From positions 3,855,501 to 3,919,500 of the forward strand of contig JBBDHG010000116.1 of NCBI GenBank assembly GCA_037951165.1: a DNA stretch of 64,000 bases, given 5' to 3'. The DNA comes from Lophius americanus (taxonomy: Eukaryota > Chordata > Actinopteri > Lophiiformes > Lophiidae). Positions 47,817 to 59,515 of this stretch are shown in pieces; position 1 is the first letter of the stretch, and each line of letters starts with the position of its first letter. Under the pieces are notes generated by a model. It ran no database searches. It saw nothing but the letters and a program-made list of their open reading frames with translations, and had not been told where the DNA came from. The translations under genes and the position numbers were made by a program.

Positions 47817-48361
47817 CCTGTACCAAATATATTATTATGACTTGACATTTTCACTTGTATCACCAGTATCACCTGTACCAAATAAGTGTGGCTTCACCTT
47901 TAGTTTGACCTAGGAGAGAGAGAGAGTAACGTGTGATTAAATGTTGTTAGTTGAATTAAGAGTTCGTTTTTTGATGAATTAGTAAATATATATCTCTATA
48001 CTTGGTTGAAAGGTGACATCAGTGTTCAAACAACCCGTGAGACAAACAGTCGTGTTCCAAACAGTCTTTCAACGCAAGACCTGCATCAGACCGACCTCCG
48101 TTAATCACATGACGCCTACTGGGTCGAGAAGACACTGGCTTCAAGTGTGGAGACGAAGAGCAGCAGTGTGTTCATCATGTTTCTCCTACTGGTGGTCGGG
48201 CCATGAGACGAGCAGACACTCTGGTGCCTCATATGACCGAAGATGTGTGGCCTTAAAAAAGAAGTCTGCCTCCTCACATGGACCAGATTGTGTGTGTGTG
48301 TGTGTGTGCGTGCGTCTGTTTGTGTGTGTTTGTACCGTGTGTGTTTGTGTGAATCTTTGTA
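47817..48361. other. Unique spacer between two minisatellite blocks, with (GT)n
   Basis: About 540 bp of non-minisatellite DNA, including GTATCACCTGTACCAAATA-type partial duplications at its left end and a (GT)n microsatellite at 48291-48356. The open frame 48013-48387 runs into the (GT)n and has no family resemblance. Confidence 0.6.
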
Positions 48362-49214
48362 TAAACCTTGACTTTTACACTGTATAAACCTGGACTATTA
48401 CACTGTATGAACCTGGACTGTTTCACTGTATGAACCTGGACTGTTTCACTGTATGAACCTGGACTGTTTAACTGTATGAACCTGGATTATTACACTGTAT
48501 GAACCTTGACTGTTTCACTGTATGAACCTGTACTGTTTAACTGTATAAACCTGGAATGTTTAACTGTATAAACCTGGACTATTACACTGTATGAACCTGG
48601 ACTGTTTCACTGTATGAACCTGGACTGTTTCACTGTATGAACCTGGACTGTTTAACTGTATGAACCTGGATTATTACACTGTATGAACCTTGACTGTTTC
48701 ACTGTATGAACCTGGACTGTTTAACTGTATAAACCTGGAATGTTTAACTGTATGAACCTGGACTATTACACTGTATGAACCTGGACTTTTACACTGTATG
48801 AACCTTGACTGTTTCACTGTATGAACCTGGACTGTTTAACTGTATAAACCTGGAATGTTTAACTGTATGAACCTGGACTATTACACTGTATGAACCTGGA
48901 CTGTTTTACTGTATGAACTTGGACTTTTACACTGTATGAACCTGGACTGTTTTACTGTTTGAACCTGGACTGTTTAACTGTATGAACCTGGACTGTTTAA
49001 CTGTATGAACCTGGACTGTTTTACTGTATAAACTTGGACTTTTACACTGTATGAACCTGGACTGTTTTACTGTTTGAACCTGGACTGTTTAACTGTATGA
49101 ACCTGGACTGTTTAACTGTATGAACTTGGACTTTTACACTGTATGAACCTGGACTGTTTCACTGGATGAACCTGGACTGTTCAACTGTATGAACCTGGAC
49201 GGTTTTACTGTATG
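48362..49214. repeat. 23-bp minisatellite, block 2 (about 37 copies)
   Basis: The same 23-bp unit family as block 1. A run of eight units recurs after exactly 184 bp (GGACTATTACACTG at 48392 and 48576), a different higher-order period from block 1. Confidence 0.95.
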
Positions 49215-49398
49215 AGAAACGAGATTTAAAAATAGAAAGTGACCAAAGTCAGATTGTTAGTTACAGTATGTGACTGAATATCTCACTCTTCACTAATCAA
49301 AGTTCTTCAAGAGTAAGTCTCTAAGTAGAAAAACAAGGTTAAACCCACAATACTCAACAGTAAATGAAATCATCCCCCTTTCTTCAAGAAAGTCTCAC

Positions 49399-49492
49399 CG
49401 CACAGCAGCAATGCCCTCATCCGACACATTGGCCTCCAAACTTAGCTGCAGCCACTCTCTGCAGCAGGTGAAGAGCTGGGGAGAGGCCTCGC
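49399..49492 (-). CDS. Candidate internal exon of an unrecognised minus-strand gene
   Basis: The acceptor TTGTTGCTGCCCCGGCAG| is followed by 94 open bases and a donor, GTGCG|GTGAGA. The frame reads EASPQLFTCCREWLQLSLEA then NVSDEGIAAV, entering in phase 1 and leaving in phase 2. The composition looks more like protein than the surroundings, but I do not recognise the peptide, and no partner exons were found on either side. It lies on the minus strand between s100p and KIAA0232. In human, small genes (MRFAP1L1, BLOC1S4) sit in this interval, but this peptide does not resemble what I know of them. It could be a fortuitous frame. Confidence 0.25.
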
Positions 49493-51770
49493 CTGCCGGG
49501 GCAGCAACAAATATACAATCTACAGAAAGAGTTACTTCGGCCTTTCATATCTTTTGTGATGTCAAGTAGAGTAGCATTAGTATAAGTCGGGATTTCACTG
49601 ACTCTGGACTGTTTCACTCTATCGGTGCTTGTACTGGTTGAGACATTGGTAACAGTGGTATTATTACTTCTCTGCGGCAATACGTTGCCATATTGCCATT
49701 GTTAGAGATTGAGCTCATTTTGTGAATTTCAATTTTCTTTTATGAGGTTTTTCTCGCAGTTCTTTGCAATTTTTCCAGGAAATATTTTTTTACGGAAAAA
49801 GGCTAAAAGGCTCATAAATGCAAGCAAAGTTAGGTTACAAGGTTAGCCCACATTGTCGGATCCCGCATAAGAGTTAATTTAGCAGAGGCCGGTGAAGAAT
49901 CTGGATTTTGGTTCTGATACAAATGCCCGGAATACAAAATGCATCACAGACGTGCTTTGCTGGCAGGAAAAAGTATATCGCAGGTTATTATATTACATCA
50001 GATAAGCGAAAGGACCATTTGTCAAAAAAACAACATATATCCATATCATAGAACATCATTAAGATATTCTGTTTGGATTAGCAGGTTCAGATCCGAGCCT
50101 CTCATTGAAATAAAGGAATGATGATGATTGAAGGGAAACAGCTTTGATCCCATGTGCCTTAGCGCTCCTGCAGAAAATTAACTTTGGTGTTTACTTTACC
50201 CTCGGTGAATCATTATTATTTAAAAAAACTAAAGTCCTACTCCATGTTTGACAACAAAAAAATGCAAGCATAAACTATTCATATTGTGTTGTAAAAATGT
50301 GATTCATTGTCCCTGGTTTTTTTTCATGGCGCACGAGAAACAGTCCTGTTCTCAAGATATAAACTCCCGGATCATCGAAGGGCCTCTCTCCACAGACGGC
50401 AGATGTTTACCCAATGTTTCATCAGGAAATATCAAACATCTTTTCAGTTATGGTCTGGAAAACCTCATTTGAGACAAATCCCACTTAGCGACCGAGCCAA
50501 AGTCCAACTCGTAACCACTGAAAGAAATGAGCAAAGAAACCATAGAATTAATAAATGATAAAATATCCTAAATAGCAAAAGAGACATCTTCAGGACTCGG
50601 TGCTTCATGCATGTTAAAGTTTTTGGTTAAAAATGTGGATATCTGCTCCAAAACCAAGAGGAATGAGAAAGAGTCCAGCCTCAAACCATGGCAACAAAAA
50701 ATAAATGATAAAAAAAATATATATATATACAAAACCTGTTATACCTCTATAGCTCCGCCTCCTTTTACAGGACGGGCAGCTTACACAGCAATATCAATAT
50801 CTGGTGCAATATTACTTCCTCAACATTCTGTTCAATATTAACAAACATACATGGAATATCTTAATACAGCCATTATCATGTACAATATTACTTTCAAGCA
50901 TTAATTCAGTCATTATCATGTTATTTTTCTTATTTACTTCATTTACACTTTATGTTAGTCATTTTGAATTACAGGTAAAGACTCTTATTCTGACATTGGA
51001 TAGATTTGATATTGAAATGTTGGTGCAATCTCGGGCACTAGAATTTCCCACAGTACTTATAAAGACTCAGCTTATCTTATCTGAATACTTTTGTTTTCTC
51101 GTCACATTATTTTATGCTGATACTGAATGTATTTTGAGAAAATGTAACTTCTAGATATATGGAAATCTAGATGAGGACACAGATATACTGTAACACTGAT
51201 ATTGCCCACCTGGATCTCCTGACTCCAGAGCTCCATCCTCCTCCACCCTCGACACCTAATCTCCATAAGCCCTCATAATGCTCAGAGAGAGAGGGAGATA
51301 GAGGAGGTGGAGAGAGGAGAGTCTGAGCTTAATGACCTCGCAAGCCGATTACAGACAAACCGCATTTCACAAACAGATCTGCGAGGCCCAGTGGCATCAG
51401 CTGCAGCCACACAGAACAGGGGGGGCATCGATCATAAGTCATTCAAGATGGTACTGGTGGTTCATAAGGGTTGGAATAGTAACTAAAAGCGCTTTTTGGG
51501 TGTATTCATGTTTTCAGAGGTTACATGCCACTAGAGGGCAGCACAGGCATTCTGTTATTACACAACCGTCCAGGCTGGAGAAAGTGTGTGACTGGGCCAG
51601 TGCACCCTGATGGCCTTAATAGACGGTTGACCTGACCTAAAGACACACAATATCACGGGAAGGGATTTTCAGGCAGCTTGATGCTTCCGATCACAGGTTA
51701 ATCAAACTAACCTGTACAGAAGTTTCTCTTTCAGTGTTTCCTTCTGCTCCAGACTGATCAGGTTCCGGAT
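49493..51770. other. Intergenic stretch
   Basis: No supported gene. The open frame 49417-49680 (minus) overlaps the candidate exon in another frame. Short A-rich and (AT)n tracts occur near 50700-50730. Confidence 0.4.
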
Positions 51771-52000
51771 TCAAGATTCAAGATTTTTTATTGTCAAACA
51801 CACAGTAGGAACATAGTTCACACTGAGCAATGGAATTCTGCTTTTGCAGATTATCTTCACACAAACAGAAAACACATTAGAAAAGAATAAAAATATATAC
51901 TAAAACTAAAGGTATAAACCTATAAAATAGATAAATATGTTCAAAAGAACAGAGTGAACTCACAGTCCGTGCAGTTTAGCAGCTTTTTATATATTTTGTA
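51771..52000. mobile_element. Fragment of an interspersed repeat (LINE/SINE 3' tail type)
   Basis: The text TTCAAGATTTTTTATTGTCA...ACTGAGCAATGGAATTCTGC is in the style of a frequent fish repeat (the reverse of ...CAATAAA...CTTGAA). Family not determined. Confidence 0.35.
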
Positions 52001-54109
52001 TAGGACCTGAGATGATGTGGACGTAGTGCAAAAATAAAGAAATGGATTTAGTGCCAGTAGAAAATATGAAAATAGCGCATTGAGTAAGGTGAAAGTGTGA
52101 AAACCTCAATGCAGGCCACACATCAGATAAAGCAGGTGTGTGTGTGTGTGCATGGTTTTGGTGTTTGGGAATGCTCTGTGACACATTTCTAAAACTGAAT
52201 GTGAAAATGACTTTTGACAATCCAGTCAATGGTATGGGAAAGAGTGCAAAGATCATATATATTATTACATCTAACCTTTTACTGCATCATCAGATTATTG
52301 TGAGTATCTTAGAGGTTCATCATGAACATCATGTCATATCATGGAAGGAGCATCCTTTCCAGACAATGAAGACACATTCGGCCGCCTCTAAGTAAAAGAG
52401 TGCCGGCGTTATAGTGACTATATGGCTGACTCTTCTACATATAAATTAAATGTATTATTATTATTATTATATAAAAGCCACTGATTGGTTCACATGAGAT
52501 TTCGCAAGTGTCCGCTTTTGCAACTTTGCTAGATTGGTATCTTTTTTTTACTGTTGTATTTGAGGTACACACACATAGATATTTTCAGTGTTGGCTGAAA
52601 ACACTGGTTATTATGCCTACCTTTTATACATATCACATTCTATATTAATGGTGGACTCCTCTGTTAAAAAACAAAAACAAAAAACAAAACAAAAGCAAAA
52701 AAGGGCAAAATCAATTAAAAAATTTAAAAAAAAGAAACACGGAAAAGAAACCGGCAAACATAGAAAATAAAATTTGCCTTTCTTACTCATTATCTTTTGT
52801 GTTATACCATCTTGAATGTATCTAATAGACACGTATTTGTTTCCTGAGCCACAAAGGTAGAGAGGTATTATGTCCCTCATTTGTTTGTGGAAACTCTTAT
52901 ATCAACAGATCTGTATAAATTTTATTTTTTTTAAAGATTGAGCATTAATCAAACGTGGAAAATTTCCCACCCTATAAGTTCAGGTGAAAATCTTCAGTTT
53001 CTCCATTTCGACAGACAACTGGGGAACGGACTGTACGGTTTCTCATGCAGGCACCTGTGTCCCCATTAGACAGGAAGTGTCTATTTAAACACCAGCAAAG
53101 TTTGACAGCTTATTTCCTATATTACAACATGTTCTACGTGAAATGTCACTGTTCACTTATCTTTATTTTCCTTTACACACAAGTACACACCCCCTCATTT
53201 TTGTCCACCGCTGCAGGATGCAAAAGCTGCAGACTTGTCGGTTGTTCACTTGACTCTCTTCGCTTGACCTTTATATATGTTTCATTTCAATCTGTATCCC
53301 GTAAGCATATTATAAACATAGTTAATATGAAAAGTGCCCGTTTGTATTTGTGTACACGATATCTCAATACGTGATTATTCCATTTTGTGGAGGGATACTT
53401 TATAGTTTTTTTTTTTTCTGATTTCATGTGGAAAGACCCGCAACAAAACACCTGCTAATGTACAAAACATTTTTCATTCATCACCTGGGCCCCAAACTCT
53501 TAACCTTAGACAGCGGGGGTTCTTGTCAGGTGTGGGCCCGCGGATGGCCTCAGATTAATGATACTGACTTCAATAGTGGGAGTGGGTGTGGAGTGATGGA
53601 TACTTCTCAGCCTAAATGTCAGACAAATTGTGTAAGCAGCCAAAGAGGAGGGCCTTTGTGACTTTTACAAGCTTGTAAAACCAACAACCTAACCTACGTC
53701 TACAACCAGCAATGCTAGTAAAACACACGCGCACACACACACACACACACACACGCCTCACTTGCACTTTGCACTATTGGACAGTATAATATTCAACATG
53801 TCCACATTTCAAACTGCACATATAATTTAATTTAATATAATTCAATGAATATTGTTAAATGTTGATTTCTTAGAGTGTATATATTGTTATTTTATATTGT
53901 TTATTGTATTATTGTATAGTGTAATATTTCTATTATATTTCTATTATAGTGTAATATGTCCAGTATATTGTATACTGTACTATAATATATTCCTTTAGTA
54001 TAGACATATGTATTATAACACATACATGTATTATAATATAATTATATTTTATTTCCTGTATAGTGCTATATTATACTATAGTGTAGTATTTCCTGTATAG
54101 TGTTTCAAA
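52001..54109. other. Intergenic stretch with small simple repeats
   Basis: Contains (GT)n at about 52134-52151, an A/C-rich A-tract at 52667-52735 and (CA)n at 53725-53753. No supported exon; the frame 53045-53374 is unsupported. Confidence 0.45.
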
Positions 54110-54815
54110 CTCCATCTTTTTCCAGCTAAAGCTCCTGGCCGGGGTAAAGGTGTATCTCTCTCCCAGGGATTTGGAGAGAGTCATAAATGCATTCATTACC
54201 TCGCAGCTAGACTATTTTAACTCCTTATACTTTGGCATAGAGCGGTCATCCCATCACTGCCTACAGCTGGTACAAAATGCTGCTGGACGCCTACTACTGT
54301 CTGTGAGTGTGGGTGTGTGACCACATAACTCCAGCACTGGTTTCCTGTTCGGTACCGCATAGATTTGAAGATCTTGCTCCTTGTTTTTAAGGCTTCAAAT
54401 GGTGCGTCACCATCCTATCTAACCGAGCTCTTGTATCTGCATTCTCAAGTCAGAGCTCTGCGTTCCACTAACCAGACGATCTTGGCCACTCCTCGGTCCA
54501 AATTAAGAACCAGAGGTGACTGGGCCTTTTCAGTGGCAGGCCCAAACCTCTGGAATGGTCTAACAAGTCACAACAGCACAGAGGCTTTACATTTTTAATT
54601 CTGTTGAAAAGCACCGTTCTCTGGCTTTTAAGTAAAGTTGAGCTTTGACATTTCTATTTAAATAGAAGCCAATTTCAACCCTAACCTTTCATATGACTGA
54701 TTTTAAACTTTCCGTCCTGTCTTTTATTCTTGTAATTAATGCCATTTTGTCTGTTGTATCTGTTAAGCGCTTTGGTTGAATAAATGTGGCATATGAATAA
54801 ACCTTGAATGGACTC
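54110..54815 (+). mobile_element. L2/CR1-type LINE, 3' end (reverse transcriptase C-terminus)
   Basis: Plus-strand translation in several frames gives the familiar C-terminal end of L2-type LINE ORF2: LSPRDLERVINAFITSQLDY, then LQLVQNAAGRLL, then FRYRIDLKILLLVFKASNG-like text, then APRSKLRTRGDWAFSV-like text and a LWNGL block. The element is 5'-truncated, as is usual for LINEs, and has frameshifts and stops. The end near 54775-54815 (GAATAAATGTGGCATATGAA, TAAACCTTGAATG) looks like the repeated 3' tail of such elements. Confidence 0.85.
54365..54598 (+). pseudogene. LINE ORF2 remnant
   Basis: A 77-codon open piece (MKILLLVFKASNGASPSYLT... to ...LWNGLTSHNSTEALHF) of the L2-type LINE reverse-transcriptase protein, downstream of the catalytic domain. 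Not a host gene. Confidence 0.85.
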
Positions 54816-55100
54816 ATGGGAAGACCCCAGATATAAATTCAGTGAAAGTCATTCACTTCCAATTGTGGAGAGCAGAGTACGGAACGATCACTTCAATTTA
54901 AAAATTATAATTCAGCTAATGGCCGTATTTCTGATGTGAAACGTTTGAAAGTGGTCAAATTTAACTGACATAAGGCAGAAGAAGAACGGCTTGTTATGTT
55001 TTTAATTTATAGATTGTTAATTCAAGTCAACTGTCCACGTTCTTATTGCTTTTGTGTTCACAGGTCATAAAACACACCAACCACAATTAGGAAATTAGTC

Positions 55101-55106
55101 TTTATT
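55101..55106 (-). terminator. s100p: s100p poly(A) signal AATAAA
   Basis: AATAAA on the minus strand, 62 bases after the stop codon at 55168. A compact 3' UTR is usual for S100 genes. Confidence 0.75.
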
Positions 55107-55167
55107 AGTTGTCCTTACAGAAAACAGCTACATCATTAGATGTCGTTTGAGTGGGCTGTGACTCAGT

Positions 55168-55885
55168 TCACTTCTTCGGACACCGGTCGTGGCAGGCGCA
55201 GGTCAAAGTAGCAACCAGCACGATAAATTCAGTGAAGTCCACCTCAGAGTCTCCGTTAAAATCCAGCCCGCTCAGGAGCTTGTCCACCTCTTCTTGGTTC
55301 TTGGCCGCCTGCACAGATCATCAAAACAACCTTGTTACAGTTTGATATTAGTAAGTGATGAACGAAGATCATTTTCCATCTCTACACCCTGTGGCACCCA
55401 ACACCAAAAGTCTATTCTACTCTACAAAGGCAAATGCAGTATCTGTTAATTCTTATCCCCCCCCCCCTCTTTTTGCCTTCATACTAAGTGTCATATTTTT
55501 TGCCACATTAGGAAATATCGGGTTTTATTTTATTTCTATAAGTGTACACTTGAAAGAAAAACACTGACGTTTTTTTCAATTAGGCATCTTTGCAGATACT
55601 GCACTCTGGCTTTGATGGGCAGAACACATCAGTGGTAGAGTTCTCTTCCGTAACCGACATTCATATAATGTAATATACATAAAATATATGATAAACATCC
55701 AAAATAATGCCTAGTTGTTACCACCCCAGTTAGCCCTCCTTCCATACCTTGAGGAGTCCAGGCAGCTCCTTCTCCAGCAACGTCTTGACCTCGCTTCTGC
55801 CCAGGGAGTCCTTTTTGCCATCTGCAGCGGCGTATGTGTCAAAGGTCTTCATCAGGATGGCCATCGCTGTTTCTAGCTGGGTCAT
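55168..55885 (-). CDS. s100p: S100 calcium-binding protein, S100P orthologue
   Basis: A 92-residue S100 protein in two coding exons: 55748-55885 (46 codons) and 55168-55308 (46 codons plus TGA), joined at CTCAAG|GTATGG and GTGCAG|GCGGCC in phase 0. S100 proteins are dimeric EF-hand calcium sensors that expose a target-binding surface on calcium loading. Seen here: the N-terminal S100-type loop region after MTQLETAMAILMKTFDTYAA (residues about 1-40), KTLLEKELPGLL, and the canonical second EF-hand loop DFNGDSEVDFTE (about residues 62-73) with D1, N3, D5 and E12 ligands in place. The match to human S100P (MTELETAM..., EKELPGFL, VDFSEFIVFVAA) is closer than to S100Z or S100A1, and the neighbourhood (KIAA0232, tbc1d14) agrees. 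The C-terminal tail CACHDRCPKK is unusually cysteine-rich. No upstream non-coding exon is needed. Confidence 0.95.
55309..55747 (-). other. s100p: s100p intron
   Basis: A 439-bp intron at the position, between the two EF-hands, where S100 genes have a conserved phase-0 intron. Contains a C-run near 55457-55466. Confidence 0.9.
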
Positions 55886-55985
55886 GGTTGCTGCTTAAAG
55901 TTGGTTGATACGGTAAAGAAGAAAACTGTAGACCAACACCGGTGGGCTGAGCAGGAGATGTACGAGTGGACGAGGAGGGATGCGA

Positions 55986-55994
55986 CTTTATATA
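55986..55994 (-). promoter_or_regulatory. s100p: s100p TATA box
   Basis: TATATAAAG on the minus strand, about 100 bases upstream of the ATG at 55885, predicting a start site near 55960 and an unspliced 5' UTR of about 75 bases. A TATA box suits a tissue-restricted S100 gene and contrasts with the CpG-type promoters of KIAA0232 and tbc1d14. Confidence 0.65.
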
Positions 55995-55999
55995 TGTGT

Positions 56000-58080
56000 T
56001 CTGACGGAGATGCAGAACGGTGAAAAACATCAAATCAGTGTTTGATATAGGTGGTGGCTGAAACTGAGTCAACAGTCAGTCCTATAACACCCAGTGTACA
56101 TATTACATCAGACCATTAGGAGCCATTTACGTATTGATCTAAGGAGAGGCCTTTTCATCAGAACACAAAGGCGAGAGATATGGGGGGAGTCCATGTAGTA
56201 TGTTTGTCCTGCAGTTCATGTTTGTCCTCTTGTTTACCAGAAGAGACACCTATGGACTACAGTCTGTGCAAACAACTCACATCACCGTACGGCTGCAGCC
56301 CCATATTATTTTAGTTATTTCTCTATTTAATGCAGGACGCATTTAAAAAGAAGACTCCATCAAAATAAGAAGGTTCGCTAAAAAGTTTTCCAAGCGTGGC
56401 AGAAATATAAATAAATTGTGAGTATGCAGTAAGAGTCTGTGCCGCTGCTCATCAGGCTAACATTCAGGCATCCAGTCAGATCTTACAATTGTAAAGACGC
56501 ACGCTTGTGCATGACCACCAACGCCATAATCTGTGTGACATCAACCCATGTGTAAATGTGTGGTTCCAACCACTGAGTGAAAGAGTCTCCAGATAAACGT
56601 GAACACTGACGCCGTCCTATTTCAAACGTTAACTACAGACAACTAAAATGTACGCCGTCCTGGAGGAAACAGACACTGCTGCGAAAGTGAAGAGGAATAT
56701 TCTACCGGAGTCTTCATCTATTCTATCCACCCCTGATCATGTGCTCCTCCTGTTAAGTGTTTTAAATGAAACCCAAAACATGAGATCTGTAAACCAAGCT
56801 AAGGTCAAAACCAAAACCTGAAGAACTACATCCCAGTGAAAAACCAGAAAAAGGAAAACGTACACTGTGGACTTACTCAGAAGAACCGGTGCAGGAAATG
56901 ACTGGAACATCAACGAACTGGTAGAAGAGCAAAGGAGGAGCAGAGATTAAATACTCAACAAGATAATTAGACACAGCTGGTGAGGGACACAGGTGAACAC
57001 GATGGACAATCACAGGTGGAGATAGAAAACTGGACGGGAGAGACAGACACACGCTGAGCCACAGAGAATGAAGAAACGACCAACACCAACACTTCATCTT
57101 CTTCGTCATCATCATCTTTCGGCCGTTCCCTTTCGGGGTCACCCCAGCCGTCCAGATGTTTCCATCCATAGTCGACAGACCAACAGGAAAAAGAGGAACT
57201 TTAAGGGCAAAGCATCACAGAACCCATGACAGGAAGTGAAAAAAAAAGTGATCAAAAGTGACAACTAAAGTAGAAACTTTAGTAAGAGTATCAATGTCCT
57301 GTAAGGAAATGTATTATAAATGTATTCAAAGTGTCACAGTAATGTTAAAGGTTGATGTAATCCAACAACTTTATCTGAATGCATTAGAACAGTTCAGTTA
57401 CATGCATCTTTACAAACAAGGATTATTTCATTCTATCCTATACCAGATAATCAGCAATATGAGAGGGAGGGGAAAAAACACGATTACACTAAACTCTAAA
57501 TGTAACCCTCAATTATTTGATATTTTAGTCAATAATCTGTGAAGTTGTTGAGAGGAGAGGATGATGACTTTTACAGCATTGCTGTCGTGTGAGACTTTAA
57601 AGACACGTCCCAGGTGGGAGGAGACGCCGAGGTAGACCCAGAACCCGCTGGAGGGACTACGTGTCTCATTAGACCTGGGATAAGCTGGGGGGTGGGTTGA
57701 GGTAAGGGCATGGACAATTAAACTCTAATTATACCCAATTATTCAATGTAGTGGAATGGAAAGTACATAAGTTCCTTCTGAGACGTATGTGAAGTAGTTT
57801 AAAAAGGAAATAATAAAGTACAAACAAGCTGTAAGCTGTATTGAAGTGAAGCACCTGAGTAAATGTACTAAGTTACTATCCACAACTGACTTCATCACAT
57901 CACTCACCTTTGTACCTTGGATGAAGAGGTGTGATCGGGTTCTGTGGCACGTCCCTATACACTGAAAAAAGTGAACTCTGACTTGTTGATTTCAATAATC
58001 AGATCTATATTCAACCAAATGAATATTACTGTGTTGGAGTTTCAAACTCAAATTACCGTAGAGATGCACCTGTGGCTGTA
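56000..58080. other. Intergenic stretch upstream of s100p
   Basis: No recognised gene. A 57-codon frame starting at 56649 (MYAVLEETDTAAKVKRN...) has no known relatives that I recognise and no splice pattern. At 57095-57165 there is a segment (CTTTCGGCCGTTCCCTTTCG then GGGTCACC) like a repeated fish element end. Confidence 0.45.
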
Positions 58081-58081
58081 A

Positions 58082-58179
58082 AAGGTGTGTGTGTGTGTGT
58101 ATGTGTTTGTCTGTATGTGTGTGTGTGTGTGTGTGTGAGTCCCTGTGTGTGTGTGTATGTCTATGTGTGTGTGAGTCAC

Positions 58180-58213
<34 letters not shown>

Positions 58214-58267
58214 GGTGGGTGTGTGTACGTGTACCTGTGCATGGGCATTTGTGCCTGTGTGTGTGTC

Positions 58268-58311
<44 letters not shown>

Positions 58312-58645
58312 TCCCTGTGTGTGCGTGTATCTCTATGTGTGTGTGAGTCACTGTGTGTCTGTATGTTTGTGTAGGGGTGTGTGTACGTGTACCTGTGCAT
58401 GTGCATTTGTGCCTGTGTGTGTGTGTGTGTGTGTGTGAGTGTGAGTCCCAGGGTGTGCGTGTATCTCTATGTGTGTGAATCACTGTGTGTGTGTCTGCGT
58501 GTGTGAGCCCCTGTGTGTGTCTGTATGTTTGTGTGTGTGCGTGCGTGTGTGTGTGTGTGTGTGTGCCTGTATGTGTGTCTGTATGTGTGTCTGTATGTGT
58601 GTCTGTGTGTGTGAGTGTGTACTTGCCTTTTTTTCGAGTGTGTTT

Positions 58646-58678
<33 letters not shown>

Positions 58679-59164
58679 CGTGTACCTGTACATGTGCATT
58701 TGTGCCTGTGTGTGCCTGTGTGTGTGTGTGTGCGTGTGTGTGTTTGTGTGTGTGTGAGTGCCTGTGTGTGCGTGTGTGTGTGTGTGTGAGTTTGTGTGTG
58801 TATGAGTGTCTGTTTGTACGTGTGCATGTGCGTGTGTGTGTGGATTTGGTTTTGTGATCTTGTGAAATGTCTGTTTGTGTGTATCTCTTTTTTGCGAGTT
58901 TATTTGTGTGTATATATGTTATTGTGTGTGTGTGTGCATGTTTGTTCGTGCCTGTGTGTGTGTGTGAGTTTGTGTGTGTATGCCTTTATTTCAAATGTGT
59001 TTGTGTGTCTTTATGAGTGTCTGTATGTTTGGGTGGGTATGTGTGTTTGTGTGTACGTGTACCTGTGCATGTGCAGTTGTGCCTGTGTGTGTGCCTGTGT
59101 GTGTGCCTGTGTGTGTGCCTGTGTGTGTGTGTGTGTGAGTCCCTGTGTGTGTGTGTTTGTATGG

Positions 59165-59225
<61 letters not shown>

Positions 59226-59515
59226 TGTTTGTATATGGATTTGGTTGTGGGCCTCTGTCTGTGTTTCTGTGTGTGAGTGCCTGTGTTGGTCTGTCTGTAT
59301 GTGTGTGTGTGTGTGTCTGGGTGTGTGCGTGTCTGGGTGTGTTTGTATGTGTATGAGTGTCTGTGTGTACGCGTGTATGTGCATGTGTGTGGGGATTTGG
59401 TTGTGTGTGAGTGTGTGTGCCTGTGTGTTTATGTGCGTGTGTGTGTCCGTGTGTTTGTACGTGTGATTGTTTGTGTGTGTGTGGATTTGGTTGTGTGTGA
59501 GTGTGCGTGTGGCTC
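58082..59515. repeat. 1.4-kb compound (GT)n satellite with higher-order motifs
   Basis: Almost entirely GT-rich repeat, with a recurring non-GT cassette, TACGTGTACCTGTGCATG then TGCATTTGTGCCTG, at about 58227, 58385, 58677 and 59056. A second cassette, GGATTTGGTTGTG, occurs at about 58842, 59235, 59392 and 59481. The many Cys-Val (plus) and Thr-His (minus) open frames are translations of the repeat. Confidence 0.95.

Noticed and set aside
54365..54598. 77-codon frame as a host gene
   Set aside because: Clear C-terminal reverse-transcriptase remnant of an L2-type LINE.
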